A DNA stretch of 64,000 nt from NCBI GenBank assembly GCA_016859345.1, contig CM029120.1, forward strand, positions 1,387,501 through 1,451,500, read 5' to 3'. Source of the stretch: Istiophorus platypterus. Taxonomy: Eukaryota; Chordata; Actinopteri; Istiophoriformes; Istiophoridae. The translations under genes and the position numbers were made by a program. Positions 11,561 through 23,579 of the stretch are shown here, in pieces (the stretch's first letter is position 1; each line of letters begins with the position of its first letter). The notes under the pieces were generated by a model. The model was not told where the DNA came from, ran no database searches, and was given only the letters and a program-made list of their open reading frames with translations.

Positions 11561-11769
11561 TGTGGGGGCTAAAGTTGTTTTCGTAAATTAAAGACCACTC
11601 CAGTAGCATTTGTGTATGGAATTATGAGAGTTTGAGAGGAAGTTTTATCAACATTATAACCACATAACATAAAATCGAGAGCAAAAATAGAGGAGGAGAC
11701 ATGAGGGGAATGAGTGAAGTAGAGTCTGATTCTGTTTTAGGGTAAAATTCAACGTCTGTGACGCTTTAT

Positions 11770-11968
11770 TGTGAAATCCGGAAGCTGGAACTCCCCGCCG
11801 CGTCAGAGCCGTCCGCTCGGACGCGGCGCTCTGATTGGCTGAAGACGAGCAGCGTATGACGAGACGTCGGACGTTCCCGGAACTTACCCGAGCACGAGTG
11901 ACGTCGCAGGAAGCTGGTCAGGTGAAGCCGAGCGGAGGAAGCGCAGCGGCGTCGGTGGAGTCGGGACC
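11770..11968 (+). promoter_or_regulatory. SPTSSA promoter and 5' UTR region
   Basis: CpG-rich segment before the SPTSSA start. It contains an inverted CCAAT box (ATTGG, 11834-11838) and a CRE-like TGACGTCG (11899-11906). There is no TATA box. The start codon context is GACCATGG, close to the vertebrate consensus. Confidence 0.6.
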
Positions 11969-13694
11969 ATGGCCCTCGGGGACTGTTGGAAGCAGCTGTC
12001 CTGGTTCTACTACCAGTACCTTCTGGTCACGGCGCTCTACATGCTGGAGCCCTGGGAGCGGACCGTGTTCAGTATCCTTTTCCGTGCGAACTAACTTCAG
12101 ATCGGCTGAGCGGGCGAGCTAACATGCTAACTCAAGCTAAGGCTAACCCAGCGCGTACCCGGGTAGATAACGCCAACCTTTCTAGTGAATGGCCGAATTA
12201 AAGTGGTCTTCGGAACGACATTTTAGGTATTTTACAAAGGTACAGGGGTTTATGGAAAACTCGGCATTTGAACTCTTTACCGTTGTCTCGGTTGTCGTTG
12301 AAACTGGGAAGTCGCTAACGTTTACGAAGCCAAAATTGTCCTTGTAATTACACCGGATAACGTTTTTTACCTTTTTAATTAAACGTCGAAATAACGATCA
12401 AAAACTTAATGATTTAGTAGAAGTCCCCAAATTGTTTCTACGTGCATTTGTCTGTAAGTGAAGGATCATTAACGGGGGTTTGAAGGATTGCTAGCTAACG
12501 TGTTTACCGGAAGAGAATTAAAATCGTGTTTGTTTAAAAGCTAATTCGTGTTTGTTTTTGATTGATCCCGAGTTTAAGACTCTGCGCTAACTGATTAGAA
12601 AACGTCTCAATTTCTGTTGTAATTCTTCCAAACATTTGCCTACAAGTGAAAACACAAAAGAGGGGAAATTGTCAACGGAGTTCGGCATGGGTTCGCCTGC
12701 GAGTCTAAGCTAGCTGTAGCCAGCTGAATCGGCTCCCCCCGGTCAGGTGACCCACACATGCCGGTAAACGTGTGCCGTTCATTTTTACTCTTAGGCAAGT
12801 TTAACTCGGCAGTGAAGTCTCGAAATATAAAAAAATCGGGTTGATCCGAGGTGAAAGTCCTGCAGTTAATAATCAGCCTGTCATGGTAGCGGAGTTATGG
12901 CTGCACTTTGATCCGCGGTGGAGAAGTGAGGCTTCAGTTTCGCGTTATGCATGTGATGTTTCCCCGGCCGGTTCCTCCTCTTCCCTCGGGGCCAGGTGCG
13001 TGTTTGCGTGGACTAGTCAGGGGTTGCATTGCTGTCACTGTTGCTCACTATCGGCCTGAGTGCTGTAACCCTTCATATAACATGTACTCCTGCTGCTCAG
13101 GGATCATTCTGCCAATCATGTTATTAAACCGATCTACAGGGAAAAAAAGGTTGGTAATGTTTTTACGAAGTAATACGAAACAAGTGCTGGTCACAGCTTC
13201 AAGAACTTGATTTCCATTTGATATGGAGACTGGTTTATTCATCTGCTAAGCAGGCTACAAAATATTGACCCAAAACCGTCTTTACATTTGATGACAATTG
13301 TTCATGATTTGCGGTGTTCAAAAGGTGGAAAAAGGTCGACTGGTTGTGAAAAAAGTAATCGCTCCAGTTAAACATCCCGCTCATTTCTCATGGAGAATAG
13401 GTCATCGAGTTACTGAGAAATTCAGATTTCATGTGAAACTGGCTCAGAGCTGAGTCTTATTAAAATTTTATAACATTTTCTTCAGCCCCCCGCAGATAAA
13501 TTTAAATGTATACGTTTCTTCTTTGGCTTCCTGCGCTAGAGACTCGGGCGCCGCTCTCTCAGATGTTCCTCCTTAGCGTCTCCTCCTCAGACTCCCTGCT
13601 GATCTCTGTGGCGGGCATGGTGGTTTACACCGGCTACGTCTTCATGCCTCAGCACATCATGGCCATACTGCACTACTTTGAGGTCGTCCAGTGA
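11969..13694 (+). CDS. sptssa: Serine palmitoyltransferase small subunit A, two exons
   Basis: Exons 11969-12071 and 13591-13694, joined in phase 1 to give 68 residues (human 71). The protein begins MALGDCWKQLSWFYYQYLLV and continues TALYMLEPWERTVFN (end of exon 1), then SLLISVAGMVVYTGYVF and ends HYFEVVQ. This is near-identical to vertebrate SPTSSA. Two hydrophobic segments lie at about residues 12-26 and 36-55. The family member is a small ER membrane subunit that binds the SPTLC1-SPTLC2/3 heterodimer, strongly raises activity and sets acyl-CoA preference in the first step of sphingolipid synthesis. The exon 1 donor is a weak A|GTATCC, but the joined reading frame matches the family exactly. 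EAPP lies upstream and EGLN3 downstream, as in human. Confidence 0.97.
12072..13590 (+). other. SPTSSA intron
   Basis: Single 1.5-kb intron. The first part is CpG-rich and probably belongs to the promoter-proximal CpG island. No repeat or other gene is recognised. Confidence 0.75.
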
Positions 13695-15750
13695 CACGAC
13701 GGCCCCGCCCACCCTCTCGCTGGCCCCGTCTGTGTCTGGCTTCCTGTACATCAGTCTGCCCCGCCCGCCCGCCTGCCTTTCCTAGGTTCGGGAGGGGGGT
13801 TTGTTCCAACCATGTTCAGGCAGAACGTCTCTCTCCTCCTTCTCCAAAGCTAATTCCGTATCAAAGGTCAAATTTCTGAATGTGGTGCCGGAGGTCAACT
13901 TGGATGATGTTATTCTCTTGGACTGTTTCTTCTTCACTTGTCTGAAATATTTTCTGATTCATGAACAGTGTTGGGTTTGGAGGCACGGCCTTGGACGGGT
14001 GTGCTTAGTTTTGTTTTTAATCCCCTTGAACCAAGCGTACCTTTACAGGTTTGAAAATGTGTACTAACATAGATGTCTGGTTGTGTGGAATGACTGGAAT
14101 TTTTTTTTTTTTCCATTGAGACATCAAAACCTTTGTTGTCTTAGAGTTTTATCCAGAAGCAGGAAAAACAGCGGCTGAAGGGTAAAATACTTTCTTGAGC
14201 CAAACATGATTATTAGAGCAGCGTCGGATCTCTGAATGAGGCCTGACGAGCACTAATCGCTGTGAAGGAACATCCTCAGCCAATTTCCATCTTCCCGTCA
14301 TTTTCCAGCACTTTTAAACTCTCTCACTGCAACAAGACATGTGGGCTTCACGTGCACAGTTTGACCGAGGGTCAGATTCAGAAACCTACACGAAAATATT
14401 TTTATTTTTCCTGGCTCTTCTCAAGACTGTGCTTTTTCATGGGAAGTGCTGGGGATGTTTACAGTTTCAGGCCTGGAAATTATATGGGGGGAAAAAAGTG
14501 AGAAGCAGCAATAATGCTGATGATAAAATGCTCGAGCCTCAAACAACACACTTGGAACCTGTGAACAGTCACAAGAAGACACTGCCCAAAAATGTTGGAA
14601 ACAACTGCTCTAGAGAACTGTAGGCATTTAAGCATTGTTTCTGATGTGTTAAGCTTTATTTGGGATAAAATGAACTCCACCCACAACTTTTCCATATTGT
14701 TATTATTTACATTTATTCCTTTCAACAGTCAAAGGTATAGTTGAAACTTCAGAATGATTTGAAAGCCTTCTGGAATGGTGCTTGTGCAGATGTATAAGTC
14801 TGATTCACAACTTCTATAACTGGAGGTTGAGTCCTTTTTTTTAATATATTTATTCTAAGTAAATATAATTTGCATCTTATTTTTACTCTCAAATTAACAC
14901 TCCAGTCATGAGGCGCCTGCACCAATCTGTGTTGTCAGAAGCCAAATCGATGGTGGCAAGCGCAGCAGTAAACTGCATTTGGGCTATAAACACAATTCAT
15001 CTGCCCGCAGGCGCCCGAGCGTGGGAGGTGTGTTTTCATCACTATCGCTTTGAGTCCCTGCTCATTTCAAAGCTTGACGCCTGGCAAGCAGTGGATTCTC
15101 TGACACTGGAGAATATTCTGGGTAGGCTGGCATCCTCAAAATGTGGCCCCAACAAGGTCAAAAAGGTTTCCGGGGGAGCCCCTTGGGTGTAACGGCCCCC
15201 GCTGTAGTCAAATGTCGCTCCCTAGCTCCAGCGTGAGTGTTGCTCTCAGCCCAGAGAGAATCTAATGACTCTGTCTCCTGCAGGGTTGAAGCCGTTCGCA
15301 GGCTCTTCCCCCACAGCTACAGCTGCTTGCGAATAGGTGTCAGCTCTGTAAGAAAGCTGACGATAGTGGTCATCAGGCCAGGGATGAAGCACACGCCGAG
15401 CGTGGCCCTTTCGAAAGCAGGCATCATTGTGATGGAAAAAGACAGTAAACGGATTGAAAATGACACAGCTGTCCCATAAGCTCCCATTGTTGTTTTAAAG
15501 CGTGGCAGGCGACGTTGACGGTTTTCCTCTTTGCACAGAAACGTTCCATTTTTTTAATGTAATCATATTTTATAATATGAAGTCCTACTGCTACTGATAT
15601 CCCTTGGAAATTGTGATTTTTTTTTTTTTTTTTCCCTGCAAAATTGTGTATTTTTTCTCAATTTTGTGTATATACTCTTGTATACATATTTGTAAAGTTT
15701 TGTAGTCAGATATGTTGGCGTATAGAATAAAATAAATGTGGTTTTTTGTG
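13695..15750 (+). other. Probable long SPTSSA 3' UTR
   Basis: About 2 kb of sequence with no recognised gene before overlapping AATAAA signals at 15726-15736. The block 14900-15480 is of complex, non-repetitive composition and could be conserved UTR or regulatory sequence; frames across it lack recognisable domains. Confidence 0.5.
15726..15736 (+). promoter_or_regulatory. Polyadenylation signals, candidate for SPTSSA
   Basis: Two overlapping AATAAA hexamers (15726-15731 and 15731-15736) after a T-rich stretch. Confidence 0.6.
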
Positions 15751-16254
15751 AGCTACTGACGCTAAATACTGTTCTATAACTCTGAAATCATTAAAGGGAT
15801 ATTTCACAAAGCTAAAGGAGTTTGTTTTACCTGTTTTTTTTTTCTTTTTAATGACCTTTTTATTTATTTATTTATTTTTTCTCTAATCAAAATATCTGTC
15901 CTGCTCATGTTGACACCAGAACTTTGAGCTTTTGTTTCTGTAGGTGTTTCCTCATCACTGTGACCAGAGAGGAAACGCTGTTGTGGTCCACAGTCATCAC
16001 CAAAAGGAGGAAGTCCTGCTCCCCTGGTACCATCCAAGGGTGTCTTTTACATTTACAATTACATTTTTATTTAAATGCTAGAATTAAAATGGTCCTGAGT
16101 GAGGATCTTGATCAACATTGGGCTGTAGAAGTCTAAAGCTGCTGTTGTATCATTTTGGGATTTTCTTTTGATAATGAAGTCTAGTCTATCTGCAAACTAA
16201 TGGTTATGTTTAATATCAATTACGGGAATCCAAATATAAGTCAGCTTAATGTCA

Positions 16255-16385
16255 CATTAGATAAAGAAATGAAGCAGTTTCTCATGTTTGAGAAGTTGGA
16301 ACTAGAAAATTATTGGCTTTGAAAAATAACTTTCAATGATGACGTGATTATCAAAATAGTTGCAAACTAATTTTCTGAGGGAACG
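16255..16385. repeat. Dispersed repeat, 'TTTGAGAAGTTGGAAC' family copy
   Basis: Contains CATGTTTGAGAAGTTGGAAC and GATTATCAAAATAGTTGCAA in order, the 3' half of a widespread teleost repeat. Relatives lie at 9816-9985, 22990-23070, 29500-29840, 31190-31320 and 39885-40190. Confidence 0.7.
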
Positions 16386-17089
16386 AAAGTTTAACTTTGT
16401 TTCAGTCTTGCAAAGGTCTTACAAGATAATGTTCCAATAGTTTTCCCTTTTTTTTTTCTTTCTTTTTTTTTTTTTTTGATAGGAAAAAATTGATTTCCAA
16501 GTTCATTTGAGACTTTTAGAAACTGTATTTGCTTGAAGGCTGGTAAATGTACAGGAATTTGTTTTGGAGCATGTTTCCAATTATTTTTTCCTTTGGTATT
16601 TGCCGTTATTAGACACTAGATGGGGATGAGTCCACATTTGTGACCTGTTGCTCTCAGATCAGGGAAAAGAAACACACTCAAGCATCAGATGGTCCCCAAA
16701 GAAGCACAGACAACCAGTGAAGTTGAGTTTCTTTGATTCAGTTATGAATATAGATTTTCATTTCAGACACCCACGAAAGAAACAAATTTTATTTAAAATA
16801 AAAAGGAAATTTTATTTACCCCTACAGCAGCGGCAGCAGATAAAAGGATTCATGGAGGATTCATCCACATTATTCCATCACAAATTAAGACAAATTTTAA
16901 AAAATTATAGGAAATGTGTTTCAAAACTACGTGTTCTAATGGACCAGGCCCCGCTGCCTGGGCCCCTGGAGCTGCAGGGGCCTCAAAAGTATGAGGGATT
17001 CTGTGCATCAACTGGCTCGTACTAATATAATTTTAAAAAATTGCCTGGGGACTGTGCAGCACTAAAGCGTTCCTTCACTTTCTAAGTTT

Positions 17090-17475
17090 TTTACTAATAC
17101 TTTTGTATTTCCCTAAATTAATCAATGTAGGAAAGTAACTAAGCACATATACCTCACATTTTGAGTATTTTTGATCCCATGCTATTTCATACTTCTCCAC
17201 TACAGTCAGAATATATTCCTCCTACTCTGCTATATTAATTTGAAAGCTATAGTTACAAGATACTTTTCAAATTAAGAGTCCCACTTCTAATCAAATGGAA
17301 GAGTGTGTAAAATATGACACATTGTTATAGATTAACTGTTGGTCATATGAAAGAAGACAACTGAAGAGTCACAATTATTAAGGGCATATTTTCACTAATT
17401 ATCGTCATTTAGAGACAAAACGATTGACTGAAAAAATTATCACAAGCTGCATCATGAGACCAGATGCTTGATGCC
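17090..17475. repeat. Interspersed repeat, 'AAGTACATTTACT' family, copy B
   Basis: Diverged relative of 1380-1665: GGAAAGTAACTAAGCACATA, then TACTTCTCCACTACAG, TAGTTACAAGATACTTTTC and GTAAAATATGACACATTGTT in the same order. Confidence 0.65.
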
Positions 17476-17551
17476 ACCTTGACATATTTCTGTTCTATAC
17501 TTGGAAATGCAGAGCCATCGGTTGAACCATACACTGTATACACCCTGTTTT

Positions 17552-17733
17552 CAGTTTATTAGGAACACCCAGCTCAAACTAATGCAGTCCAGTGGAACAG
17601 TACTACAACAAATCCTCCTTCATGAAAGTTAGAATGTTCCGGTTTTTTGTTGAAACTGTGTAGAACATGTTGATCGTTTGGGAGGCTGCTGTTTGTGGAG
17701 CTGTTGAACTCTCTAGCTGTTCCTAATAAACTG
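17552..17733. mobile_element. MITE-like element with perfect 16-bp terminal inverted repeats
   Basis: The left end CAGTTTATTAGGAACA (17552-17567) is the exact reverse complement of the right end TGTTCCTAATAAACTG (17718-17733). The interior has ACTAATGCAGTCCAG and TTTTTTGTTGAAACTG blocks that I recognise from a common fish repeat. At 182 bp with no coding capacity it fits a non-autonomous DNA transposon. It ends about 50 bp before the 11-bp minisatellite. Confidence 0.8.
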
Positions 17734-17780
17734 ACTTTAGTGAGTGCTCGGTCTACTTACGTTCAAAGATGATGGAGGCT

Positions 17781-19018
17781 CAACCACCAGCTGTGGCCAC
17801 CAGGGGGCCACCAGGGGGACACCAGAGGGCCACCAGGGGGACACCAGAGGGCCACCAGGGGGACACCAGAGAGCCACCAGGGGGCCACCAGGGGGACACC
17901 AGAGAGCCACCAGGGGGACACCAGAGGGCCACCAGAGGGCCACCAGAGGGCCACCAGGGGGACACCAGAGAGCCACCAGGGGGACACCAGAGGGCCACCA
18001 GGGGGACACCAGAGGGCCACCAGGGGGACACCAGAGGGCCACCAGGGGGACACCAGAGAGCCACCAGGGGGACACCAGAGGGCCACCAGGGGGACACCAG
18101 AGAGCCACCAGGGGGACACCAGAGGGCCACCAGGGGGACACCAGAGGCCTGGGGGCCAGAGGGGACACCAGGGGGTTCACCTGGGGGACACCAGAGGCCT
18201 GAGGGGCCTGGGGGGACACCAGAGAGGAGCCGACACCAGAGAGCCACCAGAGGGGGACACCAGAGAGGGGGCCCACCAGGGGCCACCAGGGGGACACCAG
18301 AGAGCCACCAGGGGGCCACCAGGGGGACACCAGAGGGCCACCAGGGGGACACCAGAGAGCCACCAGGGGGACACCAGAGGGCCACCAGGGGGACACCAGA
18401 GGGCCACCAGGGGGACACCAGAGAGCCACCAGGGGGCCACCAGAGGGCCACCAGGGGGACACCAGAGAGCCACCAGGGGGACACCAGAGGGCCACCAGGG
18501 GGACACCAGAGGGCCACCAGAGGGCCACCAGGGGGACACCAGAGAGCCACCAGGGGGACACCAGAGGGCCACCGGGGGGACACCAGAGGGCTACCAGGGG
18601 ACACCAGAGGGCTACCAGGGGACACCAGAGGGCCACCAGGGGGACACCAGAGAGCCACCAGGGGGCCACCAGGGGGACACCAGAGAGCCACCAGGGGGAC
18701 ACCAGAGGGCCACCAGAGGGCCACCAGGGGGACACCAGAGAGCCACCAGGGGGCCACCAGGGGGACACCAGAGGGCCACCAGGGGGACACCAGAGGGCCA
18801 CCAGGGGGACACCAGAGGGCCACCAGAGCGCCACCAGGGGGACACCAGAGAGCCACCAGGGGGCCACCAGGGGGACACCAGAGGGCCACCAGGGGGACAC
18901 CAGAGGGCTACCAGGGGACACCAGAGGGCTACCAGGGGACACCAGAGGGCTACCAGGGGACACCAGAGGGCTACCAGGGGACACCAGAGAGCCACCAGGG
19001 GGACACCAGAGGCCACCA
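17781..19018. repeat. Minisatellite of an 11-bp unit (MCACCAGRGGG)
   Basis: About 1.24 kb, roughly 110 copies of an 11-bp unit alternating mainly between CCACCAGGGGG, ACACCAGAGGG, ACACCAGAGAG and CCACCAGAGGG, usually organised as 22-bp dimers. The array is interrupted at about 18148-18270 by GGCCTGGGGGCCAG-like sequence. Because the unit has no stop in any frame, long frames of several hundred codons are open on both strands; these are artefacts. The unit resembles the CTCF core CCASYAGRKGGC. It is also G-rich on the + strand. Confidence 0.97.
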
Positions 19019-19021
19019 GAT

Positions 19022-19480
19022 CATAAAATACAGAAGCGGCAATATAAAATTAAAATATTAAACAATACATCAAAAGCTTTCAAAATAAAACAAGGATTTC
19101 ATCAGGCTTTCAAAAAATGACTATAACAGAAAAATTTACATCATACTGGTTACCAGCAGACAAACCTGTTTACAGGTACATGCGCAATGTTGTTAGTCAC
19201 ATCTTTTTTAAAATACATGTGTCATTATGTCAGCCAAAAATTAATAACATATAAAAATGTAATCAAACCACCATGGAACATCTTGCCTGACAGAATATTT
19301 CAAGGAAACAAGAAGAGAGGCTATGACGCAGCTCTATCTGATTTATTGCTGTTTTTTTTTTTAACAGGGGCAGTGCACATGAATAAACATGGCCATAAAT
19401 GAGCCAGAGTTATCCGAGAGGCAGCCCTTCATTTGTAGCCGCCAGGCTGACGTCACGGAGCCGCCCTGTGAACAGACAAC
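19022..19480. repeat. Probable interspersed repeat ('GGCAGTGCACATGAATAAAC')
   Basis: AT-rich stretch with AATATAAAATTAAAATATTA at its start and GCAGTGCACATGAATAAACA, ATAAATGAGCCAGAGTTATC near its end. These phrases match a dispersed fish repeat known to me; boundaries are uncertain. A full CRE palindrome TGACGTCA is embedded at about 19449-19456. Confidence 0.5.
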
Positions 19481-20019
19481 AGGAATATAAGATTAAAGTA
19501 AGAAAGCTATCGAGATCATTTGTGAGCGTGCAGAGCCATTATAAAAAGAGAAGAGAATATTATTGATATCTGGCATAGAAGAACATGATACAAGACGAGC
19601 AAAGCGGTGAAATTGGGATTATTTAAATAGAATTTTTAAATAGAATTTAAATGGAATTAGTGCTGTACACACTGGCTGGGATATGAATACATCGGATGCC
19701 CAAAGCATTGTTTATATAACATTGTAATTTAAAGTGGCTGTAATTGAATCCTAAGCTGAACCTGTGGCTCCGCTCAGCTTCATGCAGCTTTACAGTGAGT
19801 TCCAGCTCATTGTTTATCTGTTTACTGTTCTGGTTCTGGTTGTGGTTCACTCTCACCGCTCTCGAGGGGTCGTTTTTGGCCGCAGAGGGCAGATGTTTAA
19901 CATCTGTATAATAAGCCCCTATCCACCGCCAGCTCAGCAGCAAGCGACAGACAGAGTCAGTCAGAGAGCAGCTGGTGACCTGAAAGAGCTAAAGCAAGCG
20001 GGAGTACCTCATGGGAGTT

Positions 20020-20115
20020 CACCATATCGAATTAAACGGTGATAATATGTCTGTAACTGAATACTGGTTATTTTTATTAGACTGTGAAGGGTTAATCCCA
20101 CAGTTACTGGAATAA
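20020..20115. repeat. Short dispersed repeat, copy 2
   Basis: Matches 8505-8604 with scattered differences: CACCATATCGAATTA, GGTGATAATATGTCTG, GGTTAATCCCACAGTTACT. A partial third copy is at 20274-20304. Confidence 0.75.
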
Positions 20116-20193
20116 CCCAGTAATGATATTTATATTTTTTTATATATTTATTTTTAGACCTTTAGCCTTGTGCTGCTCTATGGGACAGCTGCC

Positions 20194-20264
20194 CTATCTA
20201 TCTGTCTATCTGTCAATCTGTCTGTCTATTTACCTGTCTATCTGTCTATTTATCTGTCCGTCTA
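20194..20264. repeat. (TCTG/TCTA)n microsatellite
   Basis: Imperfect tetranucleotide tract of mixed TCTA, TCTG and TATT units. Confidence 0.9.
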
Positions 20265-20853
20265 ATGACAGTTCACCATATCAACTTTTAAGGTGATGAT
20301 ATTTCAATCTTATCAATGTTATGTTAACAAGTAAAAAAAAAAAATCAGTAGCTGCAAGTTTGAGTCCAGTGCTTTTTTTTGTTTTGTTTTTTTTCGTGTA
20401 GACCTGCTGCCCTCTTGATTGATAAAAGTCAGATGAATCAACTCTTTTAATTCTGTCTTAAAAATCGTTAAACAAATCTGAAACCATGTTTTAAACTGTC
20501 TTTAGAGCTTAATTGTAAATCTTGTCCATGTTTGATGAGCCTTAGGTAGACGGGATCTTGATGTAGACCAGGTCTAACGTGTCCTGGATGAAGACAAGGC
20601 AAAGTTGTCCTTGTTTATATCTGTATATAGATATATATTTTTTTTCCTCCTGTGTGTTTGGCTATGGCAACGTGTAGTGATACATCTGGAGTGAGTGAAA
20701 ACCTGGTGCAATAAAAGGCCCGCATTCTGGCCCGGTATCAATGTGTTGATCTATTCTTGGCATAAATCGTGCAGGAGTCAAACTGTGTGTGTGTGAACAG
20801 AGGTGGAAGTCAGAGGATATTTTGGGACATTGGGCCGCCCCGTACCTACGTAC

Positions 20854-20858
<5 letters not shown>

Positions 20859-20886
<28 letters not shown>
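20859..20886. repeat. (GT)n microsatellite
   Basis: Perfect TG tract of about 14 units, ending in GCGCG. Confidence 0.9.
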
Positions 20887-20890
<4 letters not shown>

Positions 20891-22439
20891 TGTTTGTCTT
20901 TGCACCTTTGATAATGTCGGTCCAAACTCCAGTCGGCAGCCCGCTGTGCGTACGTGAGAACGGCTTCATCGTCCCAGTTAACCAGTAACCAGACCTCTGC
21001 TTCCTCTCTGATCTGATGACAGGTGGGGGGAGGAAAGAATGACTCCTTGGCAGTGTTTCTGTGTGTGTGTTGTTGTGTGTATGTACTGCAATCCGAGCAA
21101 TAAAGCCTGACTTTTACTTTAGGGCTCCGCTCTTGTGTTTCTGAAGACCGGGAGCGGAACACTACACAGGTCTGACTGAGGCTGCTGACGGCCAATAATC
21201 AGCGGATATTGGTTCTTGATTGCTTTCATGACCATAAAAATCACCAGGAAATTACTCTCCTGAATTTTTTTTTTTTAGAAACAACAAATACCAACAAAAA
21301 TTCTTGACCTTTCTGCCTAATTTCCACAGACCAGACCTGCAACACAAAGTGACTCAGTGTGGAACTTTTTTCCATAAAATCAACAACTAACACTTTATGT
21401 TTGTCTTTGTAGGAAACTCCGGTGGACATTTGCTGCTTTTTATGAGCTACTTTTCACTCACCCGCTACATGATTTACCCTTTCTCTCAAAAATCAAACAT
21501 AACTTACAGGTACTTAGCGCAGCGACCGACACTTCCTCCATTTCTTTCATAGTTGGTGCCTAATTTCGCAGGCCTTTCTTGTAAGTATCCTAGTAATTAA
21601 CAGCCCAATTCCAGCTACGTTTTTACGTTTCCAAAAACCTTCAAAAAGCCGGGCAACATGTCCTGTAAGAAATATCAGAAATGAACCCGACATTAATTAA
21701 TCTGGAGAATTAGAGCCTTAAGTGATCATTTCAACCAAATTTCTAGGAGCATATTTACTTGGTAATCAATAGATTCCCTTGATTCTTGGTGAGGATTCGA
21801 GAGTCGGCCAATTCTTATGTGACTAACAACCGAGAACAACTATAAAACTTTTTAAAGATGGTTGTTGATTAATTATCCACCCGTCGACTGATTGATTGAT
21901 GACCCCATCGTTTTGTTTCCGTCTCCACCCCCAATATGGTGGAGGTGAACAGAATTTAGTTTGCAATCCCGCTCACAGATCCATTGCTGGTTGAGAGTAA
22001 TGGAGATACTGTGATGGTTCAGCCAAACTCATTAATGTAGGAAAAATGGTGGACAAAGTAATCGATTAAATAAAATTAACCATGAGCAATTATTTTCTTG
22101 AATATTTGAGTGATGAAATATCAGAAAATCTTTTCCAGTCTGAAAAAAATATTCCAAAGATATTTAACCGACTGTGACATTATTTGCTAAAAAAAACACA
22201 TTAACTTCAGTGATCAGCTGATGGTCATTACAGCAGCTTCTGAGTCATTTCCTTGTTGACTGACATGTAATTACATCAGTTTCTCACGTCCATCTACGAT
22301 CATGTAACAGAAATGGGCTGAAAATAACCAAAAAGGACTTTCCCCCTTATTCTCCTCGACCGTTAGCTCTCTTTGTCACTGCTAAAAAATATATATCCAC
22401 TGTTTATACGGAAACCAGATTACAGGAGATCATGACTGA

Positions 22440-22740
22440 TCGTTGGGGGATGGTGGGTGGTGGTGGGGGGGACGTTGGCGGTTGTCGCCGGGCTGATTAA
22501 CAGCAGACCCTGTGGCAGAGCTGGCACGGCTTCTTTCACGCCGTCCCCATTTCATCTGGCAGCAGGAAGCCGGCCGCTGTGTGGAGCCTCACGTATGCAC
22601 GCATTCCTCAGAGATGAAGCTCCAGGGGGCGAGTGTTGGCGGCGGCGGCAACGACGGCGGATGATGGGGCACGACGTGACACGCCTGCACTGCCTGCACT
22701 GCCTGCATAATGGACTGATGTGCGCCTGCCTTATTAAGTA
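22440..22740. other. Candidate conserved non-coding element
   Basis: GC-richer, complex block in AT-rich surroundings, about 1 kb upstream of the extra EGLN exon. It contains CTCCAGGGGGCGAG, a GGCGGCGGCGGCAACGACGG stretch and a tandem of CCTGCACTG units. It is not protein-like. Conservation is untested. Confidence 0.3.
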
Positions 22741-22989
22741 TTTTGAATTCAAATGCAGGGTGGTCCTTTATTTTTTTCTTTTTGTCCTTGAATGCAACCA
22801 GCAGGGTCAGTGAGTTTCTCAGCTGCAGAGAGATACTGACACTAGAGACTGATAATGAAGCTATGATAATGATACTGATATATACTGGTAATAATATTAA
22901 AAATACCAACCAAACAAGCTGTAGTTATAGAAGCAATAATCACAGTTTGCCTGCAACCGACAACGATTTACTTATTACTGATTAATTCC

Positions 22990-23070
22990 TTCGGTATTTG
23001 ATTTACTTGATTAATCATCCTCACATTTTAGAAGCTCAAACCAAAGAATATTTGGCATTTTAGGTTGATA
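22990..23070. repeat. Dispersed repeat fragment, same family as 16255-16385
   Basis: TTGATTAATCATCCTCACAT followed by TTAGAAGCTCAAACCAAAG and TTTGGCATTTT reproduces the middle of the family. A fragment of its first half may lie at 22040-22190. Confidence 0.5.
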
Positions 23071-23579
23071 AAGGATTTTTTAAAGGAGCAATAATTTATT
23101 ATCTGAATGGTGGTTGATGTTTTTTATTTTACACTGACTAAAATAAACTTAGTAGCTAATAATATCAGCCTATATACAAAAACCCCCTTTATTTGCATTT
23201 TATCTTTGATGCTAAACCCTCCGAAAGTTTTGACCAAAGGAAAAGACAAAAAAGGTCCATTTACAATCTTTTTTCTGGAGCTTTCAGCCACCTCTCACAA
23301 CCTCCTTTATTTTATGGACTTTATACTGACTCTTAAATTTATTGCTGAGACTTTACTATTATCCATCGCCTGAGAGAGTCTGACTGTGAGTGATTGTTAG
23401 AATGAGTGAAAGTCATCCACAGACTTTATTCTGTTTTTCCCACTTTGATGTGAGTTTTTGTTTCAGATTTTATTTTTTTTGAGCTTGCCGTTTTTTGGTA
23501 CTTTTATTTTGGAAGCAGACCCTCCTGCTTCACGGTCCCGCTGCTTTTTCTTTTTTTTTCCAGACTGCTGTCAGTGCCC

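Larger units (their letters stand above)
19480..22440. other. Intergenic DNA with repeats
   Basis: No gene recognised. It holds two copies of the CACCATATC repeat (20020-20115; 20274-20304), a TCTG/TCTA tetranucleotide tract (20194-20264), a (GT)n tract (20859-20886) and part of a dispersed repeat around 22040-22190. Confidence 0.6.

Noticed and set aside
17781..19018. CRISPR-like array
   Set aside because: Units are contiguous without spacers, in a vertebrate genome.
17737..19061. Frames of 369-430 codons on both strands (GHQRATRG-type and LVSPWW-type repeats)
   Set aside because: They are produced by an 11-bp repeat without stops in any frame; no unique domain, no splice or start support.
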